DNA from: Dyadobacter psychrophilus
GTDB lineage: Bacteria; Bacteroidota; Bacteroidia; Cytophagales; Spirosomataceae
Direction of reading: 5' to 3'
Length of the DNA: 64,000 bases
Assembly (NCBI RefSeq): GCF_900167945.1
Contig: NZ_FUZA01000009.1
Span: 62,001-126,000, forward strand
Shown: positions 16,469 through 25,511 of the stretch, one piece after another
How the letters are laid out: each line of letters begins with the position of its first letter
Numbering within the stretch: the stretch's first letter is position 1
The notes under the pieces: model-generated
Seen by the model: only the letters and a program-made list of their open reading frames with translations
What the model was told of the DNA's origin: nothing
Database searches by the model: none
Translations under genes and position numbers: made by a program

Positions 16469-19400
16469 ATGGAAAACGAAAAGAAGGAGAAATTATCCAA
16501 CTTCTTATTAAGACGGACGGAGAAGGATGTATTGTCAAGAGGGCGTTCCATTTATAGCAGCGGGGGATTAAAGGTTTCCAAGCTCGACTATAACGGTCCG
16601 GGTAATGCCGAATTTAAGGTCAAGAGCGACTATTCTATTCAATTTTACCAAATATATATCCGGGATTTTCTTACGCCGCAGATCACCACCGAGTGTTCCT
16701 GCCCGGATAAAAACGGCCTTTGCAAGCACCGCGTGGCCGGAATTCTGTATATTCTGGATAAAATGCCGACCATTAAGCAGGTTGTTCATGAAATGAGCAG
16801 CACGGTGATTGAGTTAGGTGAAATCAAAGAACTTCAACTGAGAAATCTTGTTCTGGAAGACACCTGGAAAAACAGGGAATCAATCCAGAATGTAACAATA
16901 GTTTCAGCCAAAGAAGGTGAGGCACAATGCATTGTGCGTGAAAATAACGAGGATTTTACCGTCGATTTTCAGCGTATTAAAAGCACCAAGCAGGTTCACA
17001 CCTCATGCACTTGTAACCAGCAACTTTGGGTTCCGTTATGTCAGCACAAACTGGCGGCATTGCTCAAACTGCGGGAAGAACTGGGCGAACGCGCATTTGA
17101 AGTAATGCGTGACCTGACCGTTGAAAAAAATAACCTGTTAGCCGAATATGGCTATTCTCTTGAAGACGACATTAAGGGAAAGTTTGAGTTCAAGCTGGAC
17201 GAGGACGGAGGGTTATATCTGATCAAAGCCGACCCTGCGCTGCAGAAAGTAGGCCCCTACCAGGATTGGCAAACTTTAAGAGACCGCATATTGCCCGCCC
17301 AGAGTGTTTCTTTCAGCGTTTCGCCGGATAGCCAGCAGGAGGATGAGGACCGGATCTCGATTTTCGTTTTTTGGCCAAAAGGAAAAAATCACTTGCTGGA
17401 CATTGGTTTCGGCGTTTTTTCGGTCAAATACAGCTCCAAATCAGAAAAAATTACGAATATCCGGAACATTGCCGGCGGTTCCAGCCACTATTATTCTGCC
17501 GATGAAATACCCGTTTTAACGGATGCGGACGCACGGCTTGTGCGCATAGCGAAGCATTGGGAAGAAGGTTTACAGAAATTCATTCGTAAACAAGGCTGGG
17601 CCTATAATGCTTATCTGCATTTTGATGACGTGAGTTCGGAGCAGCGATATGAAGCCAGAAATTATGTTGGCAAGCATTTGAACAGGATCTTTAACGACCT
17701 GGATGCAGAGCGCGTTTATCTCGCCGACGGCGATTATGTGACGAGCAATAACCAACTCACACAACTTGAACTGCACCGTGAACCGGTTAAACTTTTCTTC
17801 GTTCTCACGGAGGACAAGGAGTTTATAACATTAAATCCATATGTAGAATTAACGGCCGGAAGCCCATTGGAACTGCAAAAAGTCGTTTCGCTGGATAGTT
17901 TTTGGCTGGGCATTCATAATGATAAGACACTTTTCCGCTGGGCAGGCATCAGCGAGGCCGAAATGGTCGCGTATCTTGGCCAGACAGGATATAAAATTCG
18001 GGTCAAGAAGGAGTTTTCGGAGGAATTTTTACGCGACTGGATCATTCCGGTTGCCGAGCAGTTTGACGTAATTTTCCAGACACGTCATGAAGTGCTTTCA
18101 CGTCCGCTTACATTCAGTAAGCCAAGGATTTATCTGAAAGAGGACGATGCTAACCTCCTCATTGTTCCCAATTTTGTTTACCAGGACGAAAATGAGGAAG
18201 GCTCCGAAGTAACATTCATGCACGACCAGCGACGAAGCAAAACGGGCTTTGAAGACAATAAAATCACCATGCTGGAACGCGACCTTCCTGCCGAAAACGC
18301 AGTTTGGGAGTGGGTGAAATCGCTCAATCCGGCTTTTGCAAATCAAACCGGGCAACCATTCTTCTATGTTCCTTTGGACCAGGTGATGAAAGGCGGATGG
18401 CTTTTCAGCTTTGTGGAGGCGATTGGCAAGAAGAAATATGAACTTTTGGGTTTCAAAGACCTGAAAAAAATGCGCTTCAATCCGAACCGGGGAACTGTAA
18501 AAGTGAATGCTTCTTCGGGCATCGACTGGTTTGACATGACAGTGGAAATCACTTTCGGAGACCAGAAGATATCGCTGGCTGATGCGAAAAAAGCATTGCT
18601 GAAAAAACAGAACTATGTGCAGTTACAAGATGGTTCGCTGGGTGTTCTGCCTGACGAATGGATCAGTAAGCTGGAACCATTACTGCAATTTGGCCGTGTG
18701 AACGGTGAAAAAATACATTTGTCAAAAATCCATTTTTCGTTAATAGACGAACTTGTTTCGGAGACGGATAATGAAGAAGTGTTTCGGGAGCTTTACGAGA
18801 AAAAGCAAAAACTGCTCAATTTCAAGCAAATTCCGAATGTGGCTTTGCCCGAAAATGTGAATGCGACATTAAGGCAGTATCAGGAAGAAGGTTATAAATG
18901 GATTCATTTTCTGGATGAATTCGGTTGGGGCGGTTGTTTGGCAGATGACATGGGTTTAGGAAAAACCCTTCAAATGTTAACTTTTCTGCAGCAGCAGAAA
19001 AACCTGAACCCGCAACATACGAACCTTGTCGTAGTTCCTACCACATTGATTTTCAACTGGCAAGCGGAAGCGGCCAAATTTACACCTGACCTCAGCCTTT
19101 ACGTCCACCGGGGAATGGCGCGCAGGAAAGACATTGATTTTTTCCGCGAATATGACATTATCCTCACCACTTACGGCACCATGCGCAGTGACGTGGAGTT
19201 GCTTCGTAAATTCGATTTCAACTACATTGTTCTGGATGAAGCGCAGGCTATAAAAAACCCGGATTCGCTGACTTCAAAGGCTTCAAGGCTGCTCCATGCG
19301 AAGAATCGTCTGACGATGACTGGAACGCCGGTTGAGAACAATACATTTGATCTGTATTCTCAATTTGAATTCCTGAATCCGGGGATGCTGGGACATGCAG

Positions 19401-20251
19401 ACTTTTTCCGTAGCGAATACGCCACGCCGATCGACAAATATCAGGATAAAGAAAAAGCGGCGGAATTGCGCAAACTGGTTTACCCTTTTATGTTAAAACG
19501 GACAAAGGAGGAAGTTGCGACGGATTTGCCGGACAAAACAGAAACCATACTGTTCTGTGAAATGGGACAGAAACAACGCAAAGTTTACGACACATTCCGG
19601 GAAAAATACAGACTTGAAATTGCTGAAAAATTAGCCACAGAAGGTTTGAATAAGAGCAGTTTCCTTATCCTGGAAGCATTGTTGAAGCTGCGTCAAATTT
19701 GCGATTCACCTTCCATATTGTCTGGCGACGAGGATTTTGGTAACGAATCAGCCAAACTGGAAGAGATTATAAGAGAAATTGAGGAGAATGCTTCAAATCA
19801 TAAAATTTTGATTTTCAGCCAGTTCTTAGGGATGTTGGACTTGATTCGTCAACATCTTGAAAAGGTTAACATTCCCTATGAATACCTGGATGGACAAACT
19901 GTGGACCGGGCTGGTCGTGTGAACCGTTTTCAAAATGATCAGACTTGCCGCGTGTTCCTGATGAGCCTTAAAGCAGGTGGCGTAGGGCTTAACCTTACCG
20001 AAGCGGATTATGTGTATCTCGTAGATCCATGGTGGAACCCTGCAGTAGAAAGACAAGCCATCGACCGGACGCACAGGATCGGGCAGACGCGCAAAGTGTT
20101 TGCTTATAAAATGATTTGTAAGGATACGATTGAAGAGAAAATCCTTTTGCTTCAGCAACGGAAGCAAGATTTGGCGGAAGACCTGGTAGGAGGAGAATCA
20201 GGCTTTATCAAAAAACTAAGTCAGGAAGACATTATGGGGCTTTTCAGCTAA
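16469..20251 (+). CDS. SNF2-family DNA helicase/translocase with two SWIM zinc motifs
   Basis: 1260 residues. Two SWIM zinc-binding motifs, CxC...CxH, occur at C76/C78/C85/H87 and at C180/C182/C191/H193. A long middle region (about 210-790) lacks a recognisable domain. The C-terminal SNF2 ATPase has Walker A DDMGLGKT (about 826-833), DEAQ box (LDEAQA, about 921-926), MTGTPVENN, and helicase motifs VI as RAHRIGQ-like DRTHRIGQT. The enzyme should translocate on double-stranded DNA. Bacterial RapA is a different branch without SWIM. A role in transcription or repair cannot be settled. It ends 15 nt from a convergent small gene with no terminator between. Confidence 0.93.
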   Translation: MENEKKEKLSNFLLRRTEKDVLSRGRSIYSSGGLKVSKLDYNGPGNAEFKVKSDYSIQFYQIYIRDFLTPQITTECSCPDKNGLCKHRVAGILYILDKMPTIKQVVHEMSSTVIELGEIKELQLRNLVLEDTWKNRESIQNVTIVSAKEGEAQCIVRENNEDFTVDFQRIKSTKQVHTSCTCNQQLWVPLCQHKLAALLKLREELGERAFEVMRDLTVEKNNLLAEYGYSLEDDIKGKFEFKLDEDGGLYLIKADPALQKVGPYQDWQTLRDRILPAQSVSFSVSPDSQQEDEDRISIFVFWPKGKNHLLDIGFGVFSVKYSSKSEKITNIRNIAGGSSHYYSADEIPVLTDADARLVRIAKHWEEGLQKFIRKQGWAYNAYLHFDDVSSEQRYEARNYVGKHLNRIFNDLDAERVYLADGDYVTSNNQLTQLELHREPVKLFFVLTEDKEFITLNPYVELTAGSPLELQKVVSLDSFWLGIHNDKTLFRWAGISEAEMVAYLGQTGYKIRVKKEFSEEFLRDWIIPVAEQFDVIFQTRHEVLSRPLTFSKPRIYLKEDDANLLIVPNFVYQDENEEGSEVTFMHDQRRSKTGFEDNKITMLERDLPAENAVWEWVKSLNPAFANQTGQPFFYVPLDQVMKGGWLFSFVEAIGKKKYELLGFKDLKKMRFNPNRGTVKVNASSGIDWFDMTVEITFGDQKISLADAKKALLKKQNYVQLQDGSLGVLPDEWISKLEPLLQFGRVNGEKIHLSKIHFSLIDELVSETDNEEVFRELYEKKQKLLNFKQIPNVALPENVNATLRQYQEEGYKWIHFLDEFGWGGCLADDMGLGKTLQMLTFLQQQKNLNPQHTNLVVVPTTLIFNWQAEAAKFTPDLSLYVHRGMARRKDIDFFREYDIILTTYGTMRSDVELLRKFDFNYIVLDEAQAIKNPDSLTSKASRLLHAKNRLTMTGTPVENNTFDLYSQFEFLNPGMLGHADFFRSEYATPIDKYQDKEKAAELRKLVYPFMLKRTKEEVATDLPDKTETILFCEMGQKQRKVYDTFREKYRLEIAEKLATEGLNKSSFLILEALLKLRQICDSPSILSGDEDFGNESAKLEEIIREIEENASNHKILIFSQFLGMLDLIRQHLEKVNIPYEYLDGQTVDRAGRVNRFQNDQTCRVFLMSLKAGGVGLNLTEADYVYLVDPWWNPAVERQAIDRTHRIGQTRKVFAYKMICKDTIEEKILLLQQRKQDLAEDLVGGESGFIKKLSQEDIMGLFS

Positions 20252-20266
20252 GCTCCCATAACGTCT

Positions 20267-20584
20267 TTAATTATTAAGCATTTTCGTTCCCGACGAAATA
20301 TTAAGCAAGCTGTTGTTCATTAATTTCACTGAGCTCACTGATTGCGACGAACTGTCTAACGAAGCGAAATCAAATAAATCTGTTTTAGACAGAATAGTGA
20401 CTTCGTCTGTCCCATTCGTTTTCAAATTTTCTTGATTTACTAATTCGCCACTTCTGTTTATTGAGGGAATATGGTACATTTTGTCCACATTCCCACCCGT
20501 CATTGTCTTATAGCGCGCTTCTTTCTGTAATACACAAAGCCCTAGTAAAAAGGTGGCGATGAGCAACGTATGTTTATTTTTCAT
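20267..20584 (-). CDS. small exported protein of unknown function
   Basis: 105 residues with no family I recognise. Residues 1-20 look like a signal peptide (Lys/His-rich start, then LLIATFLLGLCVL). A Cys at residue 17 follows LLGL, which could be read as a weak lipobox, so a lipoprotein is possible. The remainder is Ser/Asn/Asp-rich, polar and low in aromatic residues. It is the only gene between two larger ones in opposing orientation, with its ATG at 20584 and a putative terminator 100 nt upstream that isolates it from the Rid gene. Coding status is plausible but not certain. Confidence 0.55.
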   Translation of the reverse strand: MKNKHTLLIATFLLGLCVLQKEARYKTMTGGNVDKMYHIPSINRSGELVNQENLKTNGTDEVTILSKTDLFDFASLDSSSQSVSSVKLMNNSLLNISSGTKMLNN

Positions 20585-20686
20585 AAATAAGATGTCTATT
20601 TTTTACGGGTCCTTATCAGACAACTACAACACAAAGAGCAATTTCCGCTCCAGATGGTTGTAACCGTTAAAAAATTATTTAAGTAC

Positions 20687-20721
20687 AAAAAAGCCCGTAT
20701 CACTTTGTTTAGGCCTTTTTT
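20687..20721 (-). terminator. probable terminator after the Rid-family gene
   Basis: On the minus strand an A-rich arm AAAAAAGGCC pairs with GGGCTTTTTT across 15 nt, with one mismatch in a 10-position stem. It lies 16 nt after the stop of the Rid gene. The T-run makes termination plausible, although the stem is short. Confidence 0.5.
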
Positions 20722-20736
20722 AACTTTTCTAATATG

Positions 20737-21120
20737 CTACTGAACTATCGCAGTGAATTCTATTTCAATTAAATATTCCGGAGCAACAAGTTTGCTGATC
20801 TCGTAAATACTCGTGGTTGGCTTGATATCCTTAAAATAAGTGCCGTGGGCCCTCGCTATATCATCAAATAAGCTCACATCCGTTGTAAACATACGTGTCC
20901 GGACAACATCACTTAAACCAGCTCCGGCTTCCTGCAAAACTTTTTCAATTCTTTCAATAATATTATTAGTTTGGGCAAAAGCATCGTCGGCCTTCACTTT
21001 TTCTCCGTCTACGATTGCCACGGTGCCGGCTACTTCTATAATGTTGCCAATGCGAACCGCCCGGCAGTATCCCATTTTGTCTTCCCAAGGAGAACCTGAT
21101 AGTATATTTTGTCTTGACAT
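20737..21120 (-). CDS. Rid-family protein (RidA/YjgF/UK114) lacking the catalytic Arg
   Basis: 127 residues with the Rid fold. The archetypal RidA hydrolyses reactive enamines and imines such as 2-aminoacrylate, using an Arg in a P-A-R-S motif (R105 in E. coli). Here the aligned motif is P-T-T-S (101-104), so that Arg is replaced by Thr. The C-terminal EIEFTAIV block aligns with the E. coli EIEAIAV. Such Arg-less Rid subfamilies are known and are thought not to be imine deaminases. It lies downstream of recQ by 33 nt on the same strand and has its own probable terminator. The exact role is unknown. Confidence 0.85.
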   Translation of the reverse strand: MSRQNILSGSPWEDKMGYCRAVRIGNIIEVAGTVAIVDGEKVKADDAFAQTNNIIERIEKVLQEAGAGLSDVVRTRMFTTDVSLFDDIARAHGTYFKDIKPTTSIYEISKLVAPEYLIEIEFTAIVQ

Positions 21121-21153
21121 GGCGTTATTGTTATATAGATGTAAATATAAAGC

Positions 21154-23304
21154 TTAATTTCGTGTTTCCTCGAAAAGTGCAAGTGCGAGCCGGATCTGCC
21201 CGTAGTCAAATTGTTCATTAAGAAGCTCAAAAAGTGGTTTCAACGGATCATTCTTTCCCACCTGAATTTCTAATGCAGCTTGTGTAATGGTGTTATAAGC
21301 TTGATTATCAATGAGTCCTTTCAAATCAATATCGTGGCCGTCTTCTTTTAGCTTTATCAAATGAGAAATAATAGTAACTGTGCTGAGATCACGTTTTTCT
21401 GCAATTATTTTTAAAGAGTAACCTTCTTTATACAAATCCAGCGTTTCAACATAAGTCATTCCTTTTACCACGCGGGTCCCCGGCTTCGTATTTTCTCGGG
21501 CAAACGAAAGAATTTCGTTGATGAAAGTTTCGCCATATCTGCGGAATTTCTCTGCACCTATCCCGGAAACCGCTTTCATTTGTGCCTCGGATATTGGCTT
21601 TTTCTGCGCCATTTCGGAAAGTGTTGCATCGCTGAAAACCACATAAGGCGGGACTCCGAGCGCGTCGGCCATTTGTTTTCTTAAAATGCGCAGCCGCTCA
21701 AATAATGCATCACGGATAATTTCCTGTTTTGGTTTTTCTTTTGGAACAAGTTCTTCTTCTTTCGCTTTTCGCTCAGAAATTGGAATAAATTTCACGAGTT
21801 CAACTTTTCGTTCGCCTTTTAAAACTTGCTTACTGACCGGATTTAGTTTAAATGAATGTGCTTCGTCATAAGCAATGTCCATCACGCCGGAGTTTAGCAG
21901 CTGGCCGATGTATTCCGCCCATTCCTCTCCGCGAAGCTCATTGCCTACGCCAAAAGTAGGAAGCCGGTCATAGCCATGTTGTAAAATGTTACGGTTCCGG
22001 CTGCCCCTCAGAATATCGATTAGCATCCCCATTGCGATTTTTTGATCCGTTCTGGCGATGCCGGAAAGTGCTTTTTGGGCGATGACAGTGGCATCAAACC
22101 GGGTTCTTGGGTTCCGGCAAACGTCGCAGTTTCCACAATCGTAATCAACGGCTTCATTGAAATAGCTCAGCAAAATGCGCCGCCGGCAAATGTCCGCTTC
22201 CGCATATTGCTTCATCCGGTTCAGCTTGGCGTGCAAAAGCTCCTTTTGCTCAGCCGACTGGTCCGAATTATTGATCATATCCTGCCTGGTAATAATGTCC
22301 AGAAAGCTGTAAAACAGCACAGTGTCCGAAGCAGAACCGTCACGCCCGGCCCGGCCAATTTCCTGGTAGAAGCTCTCTACATTAGAAGGCAGATTGTAAT
22401 GGATTACCCAGCGCACATTGGATTTATCGATCCCCATTCCGAAGGCAATAGTAGCCACAATCACCTGAATGTCATCTTTCAGAAACTGCTCCTGCACGCG
22501 CGAACGCTTATCCGGTGCTAAGCCTGCATGATAATATTCAGCTTTAAAGCCAGCATTTTTCAGGCTGGCGGCCACCGTTTCAGTTCCTTTTCGGCTCAGA
22601 CAGTAAATAATGCCCGCTTGCCCTTCGTGTTTTTTCAAAAATTCCTGAATCTGCTGCATGCGCTTCCTGCCGGGAAGCACGCTCAGGTTCAGGTTTGGCC
22701 TGTCGAAGCTGGCGATGAATGTTTCGGCGGATTCAATGTTCAACTGTTTCAGGATATCGCGCCGCGTTACCCTGTCTGCTGTTGCGGTTAATGCGATTAC
22801 GGGAATGTCCGGGAAGCGCATTTTCAATGTATTCAGCTGGCGATATTCCGGGCGGAAATCGTGGCCCCAGGAAGAAATACAGTGGGATTCGTCTACTGCA
22901 AACAACTTTACGTTCCACTCCCGCAAAAACTCAAATGTATTTCCCGAAAAAAGGCGCTCGGGAGCGATATATAGCAACTTCAACTCTCCTACCTTGGCTT
23001 GCCACATCACGCTATCCTGCTCAGCGCCAGACAATGAGGAGTTTAAAAATGCAGCATTAACACCATTTCCACGCAGCGCTTCCACCTGATCTTTCATCAG
23101 TGCGATCAGTGGTGAAATGACGACAGTCAGGCCATCTTTTAATATGGCGGGGATTTGAAAGCAAACGGATTTTCCGCCTCCGGTTGGCATAAGCACGAGG
23201 CAATCTTTGCCTGCCATAACGGTGTCAATAATTTCGGCTTGCTGCGGTCGGAAAGAGTCGTAACCAAAATATTTTTTTAGTGCTTCTAGTTTGTTGTCTT
23301 GCAT
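21154..23304 (-). CDS. recQ: ATP-dependent DNA helicase RecQ
   Basis: 3'-5' DNA helicase of recombination and fork repair. 716 residues. Walker A is MPTGGGKS (39-46) and Walker B is DESH (138-141), followed by CISSWGHDFRPEY, the RecQ aromatic-rich loop. The middle has a Cys-rich zinc motif with CRRR, DCGNCDVC. An HRDC domain lies at roughly 530-600 (LRKQMADALGVPPYVVFSD), and a C-terminal helix-turn-helix region (KEGYSLKIIAEKR) follows. The DESH instead of DEAH is a conservative change. It lies 60 nt downstream of the HhH-barrel gene. Confidence 0.96.
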   Translation of the reverse strand: MQDNKLEALKKYFGYDSFRPQQAEIIDTVMAGKDCLVLMPTGGGKSVCFQIPAILKDGLTVVISPLIALMKDQVEALRGNGVNAAFLNSSLSGAEQDSVMWQAKVGELKLLYIAPERLFSGNTFEFLREWNVKLFAVDESHCISSWGHDFRPEYRQLNTLKMRFPDIPVIALTATADRVTRRDILKQLNIESAETFIASFDRPNLNLSVLPGRKRMQQIQEFLKKHEGQAGIIYCLSRKGTETVAASLKNAGFKAEYYHAGLAPDKRSRVQEQFLKDDIQVIVATIAFGMGIDKSNVRWVIHYNLPSNVESFYQEIGRAGRDGSASDTVLFYSFLDIITRQDMINNSDQSAEQKELLHAKLNRMKQYAEADICRRRILLSYFNEAVDYDCGNCDVCRNPRTRFDATVIAQKALSGIARTDQKIAMGMLIDILRGSRNRNILQHGYDRLPTFGVGNELRGEEWAEYIGQLLNSGVMDIAYDEAHSFKLNPVSKQVLKGERKVELVKFIPISERKAKEEELVPKEKPKQEIIRDALFERLRILRKQMADALGVPPYVVFSDATLSEMAQKKPISEAQMKAVSGIGAEKFRRYGETFINEILSFARENTKPGTRVVKGMTYVETLDLYKEGYSLKIIAEKRDLSTVTIISHLIKLKEDGHDIDLKGLIDNQAYNTITQAALEIQVGKNDPLKPLFELLNEQFDYGQIRLALALFEETRN

Positions 23305-23363
23305 TGGATCTTGAAAAAGAGGTCAAATTTTGGGATTAATTATGGGCATTCAAAAACATTTAA

Positions 23364-25487
23364 TTAAAACTGATACATTACCTGGGCCTTTAACTCGCTC
23401 CGTTTGTCACCTTGAATTTCATTAAGGCCGGAACTGATTTTATCCAGATTCGCATAGCGCGTTTGCGACCACCTGAGCCACAGCTTCATATTTTTTGAAA
23501 CCGCATAACGGGCCATGAGATAATGCCTGGTGCCGGCGTCGTAATAGGCCGGAATGGAGAAGGCGTAAAGCATATCTTTTTCGTAGACATATTGGCGGCT
23601 GTCGTAATCATCGGTTTTGAAATAGGCCACACGCGCACTCAGTTCCAGCTTGGGAAATTGCCAGCTCACATCCTGCAACACAGTAAAACCGTTTGATTTT
23701 GAGATTTTTAAATAAGCCAGGTTCCCGCTTTGCAAACGTGTTTTCAGCGAAAAGCGAAGTGGCTTTTCATATTCCACATTGATTGTGGCCGTTTTGCGAA
23801 TTGTCGAAACAAGCGCTTCGTCACTCTCGTCGGCCGGCGCATTGCGCTGCTTTTTCTTTTGATGATATAAGGCATAGGCGTTGAAGCGCTTGTTTGGTTT
23901 CCAGAGAACATGGAAATAATAATCATAGCCTTTCGAAGGCGCATCCACCAGATATTTCAGCCAGGGAAATTTGAAATAATCATAATAAGCGCTCATCTTC
24001 CAACGCCGGTTTGGCGCATAACGAATGCCCGCATAACCGCCCGTTTCATTGATCGGCCGCGTAGCTTCAGCAATGGCATTTCCGTAAAATGTATGAAAAT
24101 CGCGATCGTAATGTCGTCCTAATAAGCTCAGATCAAACTTTTTACCCAGTGCAGCAATCGAGCCTGCGATAGCGCCAAAACCTCCGCTTTTTGAGCGCGC
24201 CACTTCTCCGAAAAAGTGAACATTCTGCCATCGGTAATCGCCGTGTAAACCGACAGCCAAATTGTGTTTTCCTGAAAATTCATAGCGATTGTAAGCTGCG
24301 GTCCGCTTTTGTAATTTGACGTTATAGCTTGTATTCAGCAATGTTAGGCCTAGCTGTCCAGCCTTGGAAGGCAGCTTAAAGAGTAAATGTGTGCCGATAT
24401 TTTGTTCCAAAAGATTATTATGCTTGTCGCGCTCGCTGGCTGTACGATGGTAACCGGTTATGGGCAATGAGCTGGCAATGTGGTCATTATCGTATTTAGC
24501 CTCATTAATGGTTGCGTCGCGTTTGGCACGAGAATAAAATGTAGTGAGCTCAAAATGCTTTGACAATGACAAAGTCGCTGCGGCTCCTCGGAAAAAGTTG
24601 GATTCTAATACAGATGTGTAAGGCTTCAGACCTAATGTGCTTCTGTATGTGGAGCTTATGACTTCTGCGCCTTTGCCTAGCGAGAATCCTGCTGCCATGA
24701 CAAGTCCTTGGCCGGCCTGCATTTGATAATCACCAACGATCAGGTTTTTAATTTTACCCTGGTTCATGATTTGGGTATGAAAAGAAGAGAAATCTGAACC
24801 AAAGATCTGTCGTTTTCCATTCCAGTTCCACCATGCTTCACCCGCATCTTTTTCCATAGCGAAGCCATAACTGTATACCCCAGCGCGAGAATTTCTGTAT
24901 TTCACATAGCCATAAAGTGGTTTTCCATGATATCGCGAAGACGCAGAGCCGGAATCGGCGGGTAGGAAGCCTTTTTGTTTTTCCAATAATTTACCCGAGC
25001 GAACAATCAGAAAATGTTGTGAAGGATTTTTCACCGACTCGACAATGGATAATGTGCGCAGATGGACCGTTACAAATGGCAGTAACCGATAAATCGTAGC
25101 CAAATCAAAGTCAGGAATGGCTTGTAATTCGTAAAGGGAAATAAGCGAACCGAGCTGTTCACGATATTTGAAGAAGGAATTCAGCTGGGTTTCCGAAAGA
25201 AGCATTAACGCTGCCAGCTCGTCGAGGGTTGCTTTATTAATGTCCAGTGGATCAGCATATAATGCAAAAAGCGATTCGTATAATTCGCTGTAATCGGCTT
25301 CTTCGGAAGGGTCGGCGATCAGGTTTTGAATGAAGGGATCAATGTCAATTTCCCTGCGAGGCGGCTCCTGGGCGGAAAGATTTTTTGCATTAAATAAGAA
25401 AATGAGCGCAAGCACGACACAAGGTAGAACCGTCCTATCCGGAATTTTCAAGTTAAAAGCGTATGTTAATATATTTCGTTTAATCAT
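23364..25487 (-). CDS. exported helix-hairpin-helix (ComEA-like) protein fused to a predicted outer-membrane beta-barrel
   Basis: 707 residues. A signal peptide ends near residue 40 (NLSAQ). Residues 78-140 form a ComEA-type HhH module: PLDINKATLDELAAL, then YREQLGSLISLYELQAI. HhH modules usually bind DNA backbone. The rest (about 160-707) has alternating polar/hydrophobic strands rich in Tyr, Trp and Arg, and the chain ends with Phe, as outer-membrane barrels do. Such fusions recur in Bacteroidetes without a defined function. The HhH module would lie in the periplasm, which hints at DNA uptake or export, but this is speculative; the HhH may simply bind protein. It lies 24 nt downstream of nadC. 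Confidence 0.85.
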   Translation of the reverse strand: MIKRNILTYAFNLKIPDRTVLPCVVLALIFLFNAKNLSAQEPPRREIDIDPFIQNLIADPSEEADYSELYESLFALYADPLDINKATLDELAALMLLSETQLNSFFKYREQLGSLISLYELQAIPDFDLATIYRLLPFVTVHLRTLSIVESVKNPSQHFLIVRSGKLLEKQKGFLPADSGSASSRYHGKPLYGYVKYRNSRAGVYSYGFAMEKDAGEAWWNWNGKRQIFGSDFSSFHTQIMNQGKIKNLIVGDYQMQAGQGLVMAAGFSLGKGAEVISSTYRSTLGLKPYTSVLESNFFRGAAATLSLSKHFELTTFYSRAKRDATINEAKYDNDHIASSLPITGYHRTASERDKHNNLLEQNIGTHLLFKLPSKAGQLGLTLLNTSYNVKLQKRTAAYNRYEFSGKHNLAVGLHGDYRWQNVHFFGEVARSKSGGFGAIAGSIAALGKKFDLSLLGRHYDRDFHTFYGNAIAEATRPINETGGYAGIRYAPNRRWKMSAYYDYFKFPWLKYLVDAPSKGYDYYFHVLWKPNKRFNAYALYHQKKKQRNAPADESDEALVSTIRKTATINVEYEKPLRFSLKTRLQSGNLAYLKISKSNGFTVLQDVSWQFPKLELSARVAYFKTDDYDSRQYVYEKDMLYAFSIPAYYDAGTRHYLMARYAVSKNMKLWLRWSQTRYANLDKISSGLNEIQGDKRSELKAQVMYQF

Positions 25488-25511
25488 ACGCTTTTCGGTT
25501 TTAGTGAAAGG

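Noticed and set aside
22042-22521. 159-codon open frame antisense to recQ
   Set aside because: Falls inside the helicase and zinc regions of RecQ, with no independent support.
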